Of a DNA stretch of 22,776 nucleotides, positions 1 to 5,689 are shown one piece after another. The DNA lies in NCBI GenBank assembly GCA_904501875.1, contig CAJGCQ010000007.1, positions 1-22,776 on the forward strand, written 5' to 3'. Position 1 is the first letter of the stretch; each line of letters starts with the position of its first letter. This DNA is from Clostridiaceae bacterium. GTDB taxonomy: Bacteria; Bacillota; Clostridia; Oscillospirales; Acutalibacteraceae. Under the pieces are notes generated by a model, which saw nothing but the letters and a program-made list of their open reading frames with translations, made no database searches and was not told where the DNA came from. Both the position numbers and the translations under genes were made by a program.

Positions 1-9
1 ACACAAATA

Positions 10-38
10 ATTTTATCACATATGAATTAACTATGCAA
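10..38 (-). promoter_or_regulatory. sigma-A type promoter for a gene beyond the left edge
   Basis: On the minus strand a -35 box TTGCAT (38-33) and a -10 box TAAAAT (15-10) are separated by exactly 17 bases. Transcription would start near position 3 and run out of the window, so this is most likely the promoter of an unseen minus-strand gene. It lies just after the birA stop, where I see no hairpin terminator. Confidence 0.45.
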
Positions 39-68
39 GAGTTTAATTTAAAAAAGATGAGAAGATGA

Positions 69-1040
69 TTAAATTTTTATACTGACTTCTCCTGAGGAGA
101 GAAGTGTTTCCTCACCATTCGGATATTTTACCCTAAGATGACAATTTTCGTCAATATCAAGGGCAAGGGCGGGAGATGAACCCGAAGATGATATGATATT
201 AACTTGTTTGCCGAGAACTATACAGCGCTCACGGTAAGCTTTAAGATATTTTCGCTCGGAAATATCCTTGTAGTACTTAAAAAAGCTTTCAAGCACAGCC
301 GCAGTAAGCTTACTGCGAAGTCCGTCATTTTGCTCCTTAAAGATTGCTCCTGCGATATCTTTAATTTCATCGGGGAAACCGCCCTTTGGCTCATAGGCAT
401 TAAGACCTATTCCTATAACTGCGTAATCAAGAGTGCCGCTTTCTATGTTAAGTGAGGCTTCGGTAAGTATTCCGCAGATTTTTTTACCATCAATAAGCAC
501 ATCATTAACCCATTTAATATCCGTTTTCCTGCCGCTTAAATTCTCTGCCGCTTCTGCTACTGCAGCCGCAGCAGCTGTGGTTATAAGCACGGCGTTTTCG
601 GCGGGAATACTCGGGCGAAGCAAAATACTCATATAAATACCGCTGTCTGAAGGGGAGAAGAAGCTCCGCTGAAATCGGCCTCTTCCCGCAGTTTGCTTAA
701 GGGCTATTAAAACCGTCCCCTCGGGTGCGCCTAAAGCGGCTTTTTCTTTTAATAAGGCGTTTGTAGAGGTGACGGTTTCCTTTACCTTGATATCAAGCTT
801 CCCTTTAAGCTCGGTTAGATTATTTTCAATTTCGGAAGGGGAGAGAATATCGCCGCTATTCATTAAGCGGTAGCCTCTGTTGGTTACGGACTCTATATTA
901 TAGCCCTCCTTTTTAAGGGAGGAAACCGCCTTCCAAATGGCATTTCGGCTGACACCTAAAAGCTTTGCGGTGTCTTCACCCGAAAGATAATCCCTGCCGC
1001 AGGCTTGAAGCAGCGGCAGTAAGCGTTCTTTGACTGACAT
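69..1040 (-). CDS. birA: bifunctional biotin--protein ligase / biotin operon repressor
   Basis: This cytoplasmic enzyme makes biotinyl-5'-AMP and attaches biotin to carrier lysines, and the N-terminal helix-turn-helix suggests it also acts as a biotin-responsive repressor. Visible parts are a winged-helix domain (about residues 1-60, with LLGVSRNAIWKAVSSLKKEG and the wing NRGYRL), the biotin-binding loop GRGRFQR (about 119-125), KWVNDVLIDGKKICGILTE (about 176-194) and a C-terminal SH3-like domain. Length (323 aa) fits class II BirA. I chose the ATG at 1040 because AGGTG sits 6 bases upstream; a GTG three codons earlier is possible but overlaps that site. The Shine-Dalgarno is embedded in the end of deoD, so the two are probably co-transcribed. 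No biotin synthesis or transport genes are nearby, so any operator targets lie elsewhere. Confidence 0.93.
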   Translation of the reverse strand: MSVKERLLPLLQACGRDYLSGEDTAKLLGVSRNAIWKAVSSLKKEGYNIESVTNRGYRLMNSGDILSPSEIENNLTELKGKLDIKVKETVTSTNALLKEKAALGAPEGTVLIALKQTAGRGRFQRSFFSPSDSGIYMSILLRPSIPAENAVLITTAAAAAVAEAAENLSGRKTDIKWVNDVLIDGKKICGILTEASLNIESGTLDYAVIGIGLNAYEPKGGFPDEIKDIAGAIFKEQNDGLRSKLTAAVLESFFKYYKDISERKYLKAYRERCIVLGKQVNIISSSGSSPALALDIDENCHLRVKYPNGEETLLSSGEVSIKI

Positions 1041-1049
1041 TTTTATCAC

Positions 1050-1778
1050 CTAAATTGAAGTTGCGGTTTCAAGGGCAAGCTTTATCATATCGGTAAAGGA
1101 GCTTTGTCTTTCCTCGGCGGTGGTTTCTTCGCCAGTTATAAGGGAATCGGAAACCGTGCAGATGCAGAGCGCCCGTTTTCCAGCCCTTGCGGCGTTCATA
1201 TAAAGTGCCGCCGCCTCCATTTCAACCGCCAATACTCCCATTTTTGCCCAGAGAGACACAGGCTGTCTCCAATCGGGGAGCCCTTTACTGTCGCCGTAAA
1301 AGCGGTCGCTGGAAAGGACATTTCCTATATGACAGTTGAGACCTAAAGCCTTAGCCTTAGAAACTGCCTTTGTAAGCAGACCAAAATCGGCAATAGGGGA
1401 AAAGTCCCCGGGAAGACTGAATTGCTTTACAAAATTTGAATCGGTGCAGGCGGCCTGTGCCAAAACTATATCACGAAGCTTAACATCAGCACGGTAAGAG
1501 CCGGCAGAGCCCACCCGTATTATATTTTCAACACCGAAAAAATTGTAAAGCTCATAGGAATAAATACCGATTGAGGGCATACCCATACCGCTTGCCATTA
1601 CAGAGATTTTTTCGCCCTTATAAAGTCCCGTGTAGCCCTGAACACCTCGGACATCATTTACAAGCTTTGCATTATTTAAGAAATTTTCGGCAATAAACCT
1701 TGAACGCAACGGGTCGCCCGGCATAAGCACGGTATCAGCAAAGTCCCCTTTTTCGGCGCCTATATGGGGTGTAGACAT
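1050..1778 (-). CDS. deoD: purine-nucleoside phosphorylase, DeoD type
   Basis: It phosphorolyses purine (deoxy)ribonucleosides to free base and (deoxy)ribose-1-phosphate in purine salvage. Family landmarks are the N-terminal His in STPHIGAEKGDFAD, the phosphate loop MPGDPLRSRF (about residues 19-28), ASGMGMPSIGIYSYEL, the RVGSAG motif (about 88-93), the ribose-binding EMEAAALY (about 180-187) and the base-binding SDSLITGEE near the C-terminus. The 242-aa length matches hexameric class I enzymes. The ATG at 1778 follows a GGCGG/AAAGG region. The gene ends 9 bases before birA, forming a likely two-gene unit. I see no other deo genes in the window, so the pairing with birA is not metabolically obvious. 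Confidence 0.95.
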   Translation of the reverse strand: MSTPHIGAEKGDFADTVLMPGDPLRSRFIAENFLNNAKLVNDVRGVQGYTGLYKGEKISVMASGMGMPSIGIYSYELYNFFGVENIIRVGSAGSYRADVKLRDIVLAQAACTDSNFVKQFSLPGDFSPIADFGLLTKAVSKAKALGLNCHIGNVLSSDRFYGDSKGLPDWRQPVSLWAKMGVLAVEMEAAALYMNAARAGKRALCICTVSDSLITGEETTAEERQSSFTDMIKLALETATSI

Positions 1779-1804
1779 ATAAATTCCGCCTTTCCTTTAG
1801 CAAA

Positions 1805-1833
1805 AGTATGGTTTGTCTCATATACTGTAACAA
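1805..1833 (-). promoter_or_regulatory. candidate promoter for deoD-birA
   Basis: Minus-strand TTGTTA (1833-1828) and CATACT (1810-1805) are 17 bases apart, 27 bases upstream of the deoD start codon. Each box matches the sigma-A consensus at four of six positions, so this is plausible rather than strong. A plus-strand pair, TTGTCT (1813) and TAATAT (1836), overlaps it but would start transcription inside the Shine-Dalgarno of the next gene, so I do not call that one. Confidence 0.4.
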
Positions 1834-1859
1834 AATAATATATATCGGGAGTGTCAACT

Positions 1860-2234
1860 ATGGAACATAATTTTCCCTGCCCGATTACGGGTGAAAAGGA
1901 TTTAAAATATTACGAGGATTATCTTAAAAAAAGCGATAACAGGACAGAAAGCAGGGTGACGGTGGAAAGGGCAAGTAAATACAATGATATTTGCCTTACC
2001 GATACGGCATATATGCCCGCTTTTCTTAACACTATGGTGGGGAAGCTGGTACGGGTGGAGTCCCTTATAGGGGGCTGTCTTGAAAATCGAATAGGAATAC
2101 TCTTAAATGTGGGAGCGGACTACATTGTACTCAAGCTTTATAGGTGCTGCAGTACAATGATTTGCGAAGCTTCCTCAATTAAATATATCACCGTCATTCA
2201 CGATAACGATTTGAATAAATCGGGGCTTTTTTAA
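1860..2234 (+). CDS. small protein with a DUF2642/spore-coat-like C-terminal domain
   Basis: I do not recognise this 124-aa protein with certainty. Its C-terminal half (about residues 60-120) has the shape of a small beta-barrel seen in DUF2642-type, spore-coat-associated proteins of Bacillales and Clostridia: GKLVRVESLIGG, then NRIGILLNVGADYIVLKL, then SSIKYITVI. The N-terminal half is polar and charged with no signal peptide or membrane segment. I chose the ATG at 1860, 8 bases after GGGAG; an in-frame GTG at 1851 overlaps that site. It is transcribed away from deoD and converges on sufB; its last codons and stop lie inside a hairpin. If the family guess is right, expression would be late in sporulation, but I cannot identify a sporulation sigma promoter. 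Confidence 0.55.
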   Translation: MEHNFPCPITGEKDLKYYEDYLKKSDNRTESRVTVERASKYNDICLTDTAYMPAFLNTMVGKLVRVESLIGGCLENRIGILLNVGADYIVLKLYRCCSTMICEASSIKYITVIHDNDLNKSGLF

Positions 2235-2240
2235 GCCCCG
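2221..2240. terminator. bidirectional hairpin between convergent genes
   Basis: Positions 2221-2240 form an 8-bp GC-rich perfect stem (CGGGGCTT/AAGCCCCG) with a TTTT loop. It sits between the 1860 gene (plus) and sufB (minus, stop at 2250-2252). U-runs after the stem are short on both sides (ATTTATT on the minus side), so strength is uncertain. The stop codon of the plus-strand gene (2232-2234) is within the hairpin. Confidence 0.65.
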
Positions 2241-2249
2241 AAATACATA

Positions 2250-3167
2250 TTATTTCAAAAATCCGTTAATAATCTGTTCCTCGGCCTCAGCTTCGGTAAG
2301 GCCTAAGGTCATAAGCTTTATAAGCTGGTCGCCCGCTATTTTGCCGATTGCCGCCTCATGAATAAGCGAAGCATCAATGCTGTTAGCGGTAATTTCGGGT
2401 ATGGCGGTTACCTTGGCATTATCCATAATAATTGCATCGCACTCGGTATGACCGCTGCATACATTGTTTCCGTTGATTTTAGAAAGGAAACGCTGGAAGG
2501 AGTTGTCCTTTGCAACCGAGCGTGATACAACATTAGCACTGGAATTTTTACCGTCAAGGTCTACTGTAAAGTCGGTCTCTGCGGTTTGCCTGCCGTGGGT
2601 CATAATTTTTTCGTGTATCACAAGGGAAGCATCGTCAGAAAGGCGGGCCTTGGTTACACGGTTTGTGGAGTCAATACCCTTTATTTGGGCGGAATCCATT
2701 TCCATATAACCCCCCTCGGCGATATTTACAACGGTGGTGGGATTCATATTGTTTTCGCCGTTGCCGTCGCCCTCGCCGTAGTGCTTTTCGATGTATTTAA
2801 CCTTGGCGTTTTTGCCCACAAAGAAGGTGTGAATACCGTCATGGCGGGATTCCTTTTCACCGCAGTTGTGTATTCCGCAACCTGCGATTATAGTTACATC
2901 GGCATTTTCACCGATTATAAAATCGTTATATACAAGGTCATTAATACCTGTTTCGCTGATAATTACGGGAATGTGTACAGTTTCGCCTACAGTTCCCGCT
3001 TTTATTATAATATCGATACCCGGGCGGTCGGTTTTGGTTTTAATGTCAATGTTTTCGGTTATATGGCGGTCGGCAAGCTGACCGTTAGACCTGATATTAT
3101 ATGCGCCGTAGGGTGAAGATTCCATATCGGCAATAATCTTTAAAAGTTCTAATTCCGTGCTGTTCAT
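2250..3167 (-). CDS. sufB: short SufB/SufD-family Fe-S assembly scaffold (SmsB-like)
   Basis: This is a scaffold subunit that partners with the ATPase SufC to build Fe-S clusters in the cytoplasm. The SufBD core is clear: GCGIHNCGEKESRHDGIHTFFVG (about residues 116-138), a parallel beta-helix stretch (about 165-240), CSGHTECDAIIMDNAKVTAIPEI and the C-terminal HEAAIGKIAGDQLIKLMTLGLTEAEAEEQIINGF. At 305 aa it is clearly shorter than typical SufB (about 465-495) or SufD (about 400-430), lacking most of the N-terminal extension. That fits the short SufB-like proteins of archaea and anaerobes described as the SUF-like minimal system (SMS). The ATG at 3167 shares one base with the sufC stop (TGATG), implying translational coupling. 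No cysteine desulfurase (sufS), sufU or second SufB/D subunit is nearby. Confidence 0.88.
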   Translation of the reverse strand: MNSTELELLKIIADMESSPYGAYNIRSNGQLADRHITENIDIKTKTDRPGIDIIIKAGTVGETVHIPVIISETGINDLVYNDFIIGENADVTIIAGCGIHNCGEKESRHDGIHTFFVGKNAKVKYIEKHYGEGDGNGENNMNPTTVVNIAEGGYMEMDSAQIKGIDSTNRVTKARLSDDASLVIHEKIMTHGRQTAETDFTVDLDGKNSSANVVSRSVAKDNSFQRFLSKINGNNVCSGHTECDAIIMDNAKVTAIPEITANSIDASLIHEAAIGKIAGDQLIKLMTLGLTEAEAEEQIINGFLK

Positions 3168-3904
3168 CAGTGCGCCCCCTTTACATTGTCGGCAAGTATT
3201 TTACAGCCGCTGTCAACTGTACCTAAAATCTCGGGCAGAATTTCATCCTTAGCGCCCGTAGCTCTAAGCTCGCCGTTACCTAAAACAACAATCTTGTCTG
3301 CAATATTAAGGATACGTTCCTGATGGGAAATTATGATAATACTTCCGCCTAAGGTATTGTGCATTTTTTCAAATACCTTAATTAAATTCCCAAAGCTCCA
3401 AAGGTCTATACCTGCCTCGGGCTCGTCAAAAATGGTGACCTTTGAAGAACGAGCGAGTACCGTGGCAATTTCTATTCTCTTAAGCTCGCCGCCCGAAAGG
3501 GAGGAGTTGACCTCACGGTTTATATAATCCCTTGCACAAAGACCCACCTGCGAAAGGTAGTCGCAGGCCTCATTAATCCCGATTTCCTTTCCTGAGGCAA
3601 GACCCATAAGGTCATAAACCGTAAGCCCTTTAAAGTGCACCGGCTGTTGAAATGCAAAGCTTATTCCTTTTTTTGCTCTCTCGGTAATGGAAAGGTGAGT
3701 AATATCCTCGCCGTCAAGCAGAATCTGTCCCGAAACGGGGGTGATTATTCCCGCAATAATCTTTGCAAGTGTAGATTTACCGCCGCCATTTGGACCTGTT
3801 ATCACAACAAAGCTTTCGTCAATTTTAAGATTGATGTTTTTTAGAATTTCCTTTTCGCCCGTTTCGTTTTCGGCGCTGAAGGAAATATTTTTTAATTCTA
3901 ACAT
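3167..3904 (-). CDS. sufC: Fe-S cluster assembly ATPase SufC
   Basis: This ABC-type ATPase is not itself a transporter; it drives conformational change of the SufB-like scaffold. The 245-aa protein shows Walker A GPNGGGKST (residues 37-45), the Q-loop FAFQQP, signature SLSGGELKR, Walker B VTIFDEPEAGID and the H-loop SHQER. The 'FQQP' segment and the EAGID D-loop are typical of SufC rather than importer ATPases. The start is well fixed: GGAGG lies 6 bases before the ATG. It is the first gene of a two-gene unit with the short SufB, read from a good promoter at 3935-3963. Finding the ATPase plus a single short scaffold gene is what I use to call this an SMS-type rather than a full SUF operon. 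Confidence 0.92.
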   Translation of the reverse strand: MLELKNISFSAENETGEKEILKNINLKIDESFVVITGPNGGGKSTLAKIIAGIITPVSGQILLDGEDITHLSITERAKKGISFAFQQPVHFKGLTVYDLMGLASGKEIGINEACDYLSQVGLCARDYINREVNSSLSGGELKRIEIATVLARSSKVTIFDEPEAGIDLWSFGNLIKVFEKMHNTLGGSIIIISHQERILNIADKIVVLGNGELRATGAKDEILPEILGTVDSGCKILADNVKGAH

Positions 3905-3934
3905 TTTTTCCTCCGAGTTATTTTTTCCCTTTAT

Positions 3935-3963
3935 ATGATACCTTTTTTTTTCGATAAAATCAA
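3935..3963 (-). promoter_or_regulatory. sigma-A promoter of sufC-sufB
   Basis: Minus strand TTGATT (3963-3958), a 17-base spacer containing nine consecutive A residues, and TATCAT (3940-3935). Transcription would start near 3928, giving a leader of about 25 nt before sufC. It lies in the gap after the LytTR gene, where I see no hairpin terminator, so some read-through from upstream is possible. Confidence 0.6.
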
Positions 3964-3997
3964 CTGTTTGGGCAAAAAAACGGAATTATTTTCTATT

Positions 3998-4699
3998 TTA
4001 CAGCTCCTGAGCGTCAAAAAACTCCCGAAATTCCTCTCTAAAGCTTTTAAAGTAGCAACGTCCCACATGGAGCTGTTCACCATTTCTAAGGGTGACGGCA
4101 TCTCTGTTATATCCTGAAATGTAATTAAAATTAACGACATATGCACGGTTTATTTTACCGAAATGTTGCTTCGGCAGTTCACAGTATACCCGTGCCATAG
4201 TTTTGCGGCAATGAATTTTTTTATTTCTAAGACTTATAAAACAATTCTTGTTATCCGCTTCAAGGTAGAATATCTCGTTTGCGCTCAGACAAAATGTGTC
4301 GCCGCCGTCCTTTATCAGAAGCGGACGGTTATCGCTTCGGTATTTAAAAAAATCGTCCAGAGTGGAGAACAGGAGGGATTTTTCAAGGGGCTTTAATAAA
4401 AATCGGAAGGGATTAACCTTAAAAGATTCGATTATAAACCCTTTATATGAGCTTAGGAAAATTATTGTGCAGGCAGGATTGCTCTCTCTTAAGATCCTTG
4501 CGGTTTCAAGTCCGTTCAAGTCACTTGTATTGTAGTCAAGTATAATTAGCTGATATTTAATTTTATTAATCAGCAGTTCACTCCCAGAAGAGTATTCCTC
4601 TACTAAAAGCTCTAATCCGTGCAGATTTGCATATTCGTATATAATTAGTTTTGTGGTTTTTATGGCAGAAGAGTCTGCGTCGCACAATGCTATTCTCAT
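3998..4699 (-). CDS. LytTR-type response regulator (AgrA/LytR family), orphan
   Basis: A two-component response regulator: phosphorylation of the N-terminal receiver changes DNA binding by the C-terminal LytTR domain. Receiver features are the acidic pair in MRIALCDAD (D7, D9), the phospho-acceptor D55 in LIILDYN, the Ser pair in IIFLSSYKG and the conserved Lys in FRFLLKPL (about 107). The LytTR domain spans about 130-233, with EIFYLEADNKNCFISLRNKKI, KQHFGKINRAYVVNFNYI and the recognition-strand region DAVTLRNGEQLHVGR. The length of 233 aa is normal. I chose the ATG at 4699 because it puts the receiver beta-strand at the very N-terminus; an in-frame ATG at 4771 would add 24 unneeded residues encoded by leader hairpins. 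No histidine kinase is in the window. The start codon and a weak GGTGA site are in a perfect 15-bp inverted repeat. Confidence 0.88.
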   Translation of the reverse strand: MRIALCDADSSAIKTTKLIIYEYANLHGLELLVEEYSSGSELLINKIKYQLIILDYNTSDLNGLETARILRESNPACTIIFLSSYKGFIIESFKVNPFRFLLKPLEKSLLFSTLDDFFKYRSDNRPLLIKDGGDTFCLSANEIFYLEADNKNCFISLRNKKIHCRKTMARVYCELPKQHFGKINRAYVVNFNYISGYNRDAVTLRNGEQLHVGRCYFKSFREEFREFFDAQEL

Positions 4700-4764
4700 A
4701 ATAATCACCATTTCTTTCCAAGACACAAAATGCGACGAATAATCAACCAAATGGTGATTATTAT
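4698..4764 (-). promoter_or_regulatory. RBS-sequestering hairpin in the LytTR mRNA leader (long-range form)
   Basis: Positions 4698-4712 and 4750-4764 are a perfect 15-bp inverted repeat (plus strand: ATAATAATCACCATT and its reverse complement) with a 37-base spacer. In the minus-strand mRNA the 3' arm contains the GGTGA ribosome binding site and the first two bases of the start codon, so pairing would block translation initiation. The 5' arm is shared with a competing hairpin (4730-4771). That the pairing occurs in vivo is inference. Confidence 0.6.
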
Positions 4765-4771
4765 ATCGCAT
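4730..4771 (-). promoter_or_regulatory. competing local hairpin in the LytTR leader (anti-sequestor)
   Basis: In the mRNA, bases 4771-4766 (AUGCGA) pair with 4735-4730, bases 4762-4755 (AAUAAUCA) pair with 4745-4738 (UGAUUAUU), and CC/GG (4754-4753 with 4748-4747) closes a four-base loop. All pairs are Watson-Crick. The stem uses most of the 5' arm of the long-range hairpin, so the two folds exclude each other. Being local and upstream, this fold could form first during transcription and leave the ribosome binding site free. Confidence 0.55.
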
Positions 4772-4868
4772 CTGTTTCGGTTGCCTTTGTTAACAAAGGC
4801 GAGAAACAGGTGTCTTTATTATTTTTGGCGTGATTTTTCACGCTATTGCCTTCTTGAAAACCGAGCAT
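4761..4868 (-). CDS. possible 35-codon leader peptide upstream of the LytTR gene
   Basis: An open frame of 35 codons starts at an ATG (4868-4866), about 20 bases after the predicted transcription start, and ends with TAA at 4763-4761, inside the 5' arm of the RBS-sequestering hairpin. It begins MLGFQEGNSVKNH and ends KATETDAI. A ribosome stopping there would cover that arm, the layout used in translational attenuation. There is no Shine-Dalgarno before its ATG and it crosses two hairpins, so it may well be a chance frame. Confidence 0.2.
   Translation of the reverse strand: MLGFQEGNSVKNHAKNNKDTCFSPLLTKATETDAI
4769..4812. repeat. long imperfect palindrome with an 18-bp perfect core
   Basis: The core GCCTTTGTTAACAAAGGC (4783-4800) is a perfect 18-bp palindrome. 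It is flanked by outer arms CATCTGTTTC (4769-4778) and GAAACAGGTG (4803-4812), which pair fully on the plus strand with one U-G wobble and have one C-A mismatch on the minus strand. On the plus strand it is followed by a T-rich run (4813-4826), resembling an intrinsic terminator facing the sigma gene. It could equally be part of the LytTR leader or a dispersed intergenic repeat. Confidence 0.6.
4828..4843. repeat. small hairpin GCGTGA/TCACGC
   Basis: A 6-bp perfect stem with a TTTT loop on the plus strand (AAAA in the LytTR leader RNA). It is the first of the hairpins in the predicted 190-nt leader of the LytTR gene. No function can be assigned from sequence. Confidence 0.4.
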
Positions 4869-4877
4869 TAAATTTTT

Positions 4878-4905
4878 TTGACTTATTTTGGCAATATTAT
4901 ACAAT
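4878..4905 (+). promoter_or_regulatory. candidate promoter for the sigma-like gene, overlapping the LytTR promoter
   Basis: Plus strand TTGACT (4878-4883), a 16-base spacer and TACAAT (4900-4905). It overlaps the oppositely directed LytTR promoter, so the two could compete for polymerase or share an operator. The resulting leader to the ATG at 5133 would be about 220 nt of AT-rich sequence in which I see no strong structure or coding frame. Confidence 0.4.
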
Positions 4906-4924
4906 ATATATTATTAAATGTCAA
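4896..4924 (-). promoter_or_regulatory. consensus sigma-A promoter of the LytTR gene
   Basis: Minus strand TTGACA (4924-4919), a 17-base spacer and TATAAT (4901-4896): both boxes match the consensus perfectly. Transcription would begin near 4889, giving a leader of about 190 nt before the ATG at 4699. A fully consensus promoter ahead of a regulator gene suggests control after initiation, consistent with the structured leader. Confidence 0.75.
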
Positions 4925-5132
4925 TATATAACTTTTATCTACAAAAAAAGCATTATTTTTGCGTTTTGCTCCCTTTAAAGTACGGCTTACTCTCAAAAAT
5001 ATAATCTTTTCGCACTAAATATGTAAAATTCCCCAAGAGAGAAAGGCGGAAACTTTTTTATAAAATTTTTGCAATAAATAAGTTTACAAATCGACTGCCT
5101 TTTTCTTTCTGTAAGAGAAAGGGAGATTAATA

Positions 5133-5657
5133 ATGTGTAACAGAGAGCTTTTGGATATTGCAAATGAGATTAAAAACAAGGATATGTCCCGCTTTTGTGA
5201 GATTTACGGGGCCTTTGCGGGGCTTATACACCATTTTGAAATTAAACTCGGATATGATGATGCGGGACAGGAGCTGACGGTTTTTTTACTGGAGCTTATA
5301 TATTCCCTTGATACTGATAAATTTTTATCGGATGATACAGAGCAGCTTAACAGATATATTGCCGCCTCTATACGAAACAAATACATTGCGCTTTCAAAGA
5401 AAAAACACAGACATATGCTTGAATTGTGCGAGCTATACGACAGAGCTTACTGCACAGAGGAGCTTGAAGGCTCTCTTACTCTTGGGGATGCAATGAGACA
5501 GCTTAATGAAAGGCAGAGAGTGTCGCTGATTTTAAAGTACATATACGGTTATTCCGATGCGGAAATAGCAGGGAGACTCGGTATAACAAGACAGGCGGTA
5601 AACCGCCTTGAAAGGCGGGGACTTGAAATTTTAAAGGAGTATTTGCGTTTACAATAA
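5133..5657 (+). CDS. small sigma-70-like RNA polymerase sigma factor
   Basis: A 174-aa protein with a clear sigma region 4 helix-turn-helix at the C-terminus (about residues 120-172): LNERQRVSLILKYIYGYSDAEIAGRLGITRQAVNRLERRGLEIL, which would contact the -35 element. The N-terminal part (about 10-100, including FAGLIHHFEIKLGYDDAGQELTVFLLELI and YIAASIRNKYIALSKKK) resembles a degenerate sigma region 2. Size and layout recall the TcdR/UviA-type and mobile-element sigma-like proteins of clostridia, but I cannot place the subfamily. The ATG is fixed by AAAGGGAG 7 bases upstream. It is transcribed away from the orphan LytTR regulator, no anti-sigma gene adjoins it, and it converges on the pot operon with a shared terminator. 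Its target promoters are unknown. Confidence 0.7.
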   Translation: MCNRELLDIANEIKNKDMSRFCEIYGAFAGLIHHFEIKLGYDDAGQELTVFLLELIYSLDTDKFLSDDTEQLNRYIAASIRNKYIALSKKKHRHMLELCELYDRAYCTEELEGSLTLGDAMRQLNERQRVSLILKYIYGYSDAEIAGRLGITRQAVNRLERRGLEILKEYLRLQ

Positions 5658-5659
5658 AA

Positions 5660-5683
5660 CGAGGCTGTCTTAAGACAGCCTCG
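5660..5683. terminator. bidirectional intrinsic terminator between the sigma gene and potCD
   Basis: A perfect 24-nt palindrome, CGAGGCTGTC on one side and GACAGCCTCG on the other around TTAA. On the minus strand it is followed directly by TTTTATT, a usable U-tract ending the pot operon (stop at 5690). On the plus strand it comes 2 bases after the sigma gene stop but has only a weak U-run. Confidence 0.85.
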
Positions 5684-5689
5684 CTCGGT

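Noticed and set aside
1813..1841. Plus-strand promoter TTGTCT-17-TAATAT for the 1860 gene
   Set aside because: Its start point would fall inside the Shine-Dalgarno (1847-1851), leaving no usable leader; the gene's promoter remains unidentified.
2586..3116. 176-codon frame opposite sufB
   Set aside because: It mirrors the reading frame of a clearly conserved gene and has no ribosome site or family resemblance.
4699..4771. Upstream ATG at 4771 as the LytTR start
   Set aside because: It would add 24 residues before the receiver domain, encoded entirely by leader hairpin sequence, and it lacks a ribosome site.
4730..4978. 82-codon plus-strand frame through the LytTR/sigma intergenic region
   Set aside because: No Shine-Dalgarno; it runs through the palindromes and AT-rich promoter region, and its composition (Phe/Ile/Tyr/Arg-rich) looks like chance.
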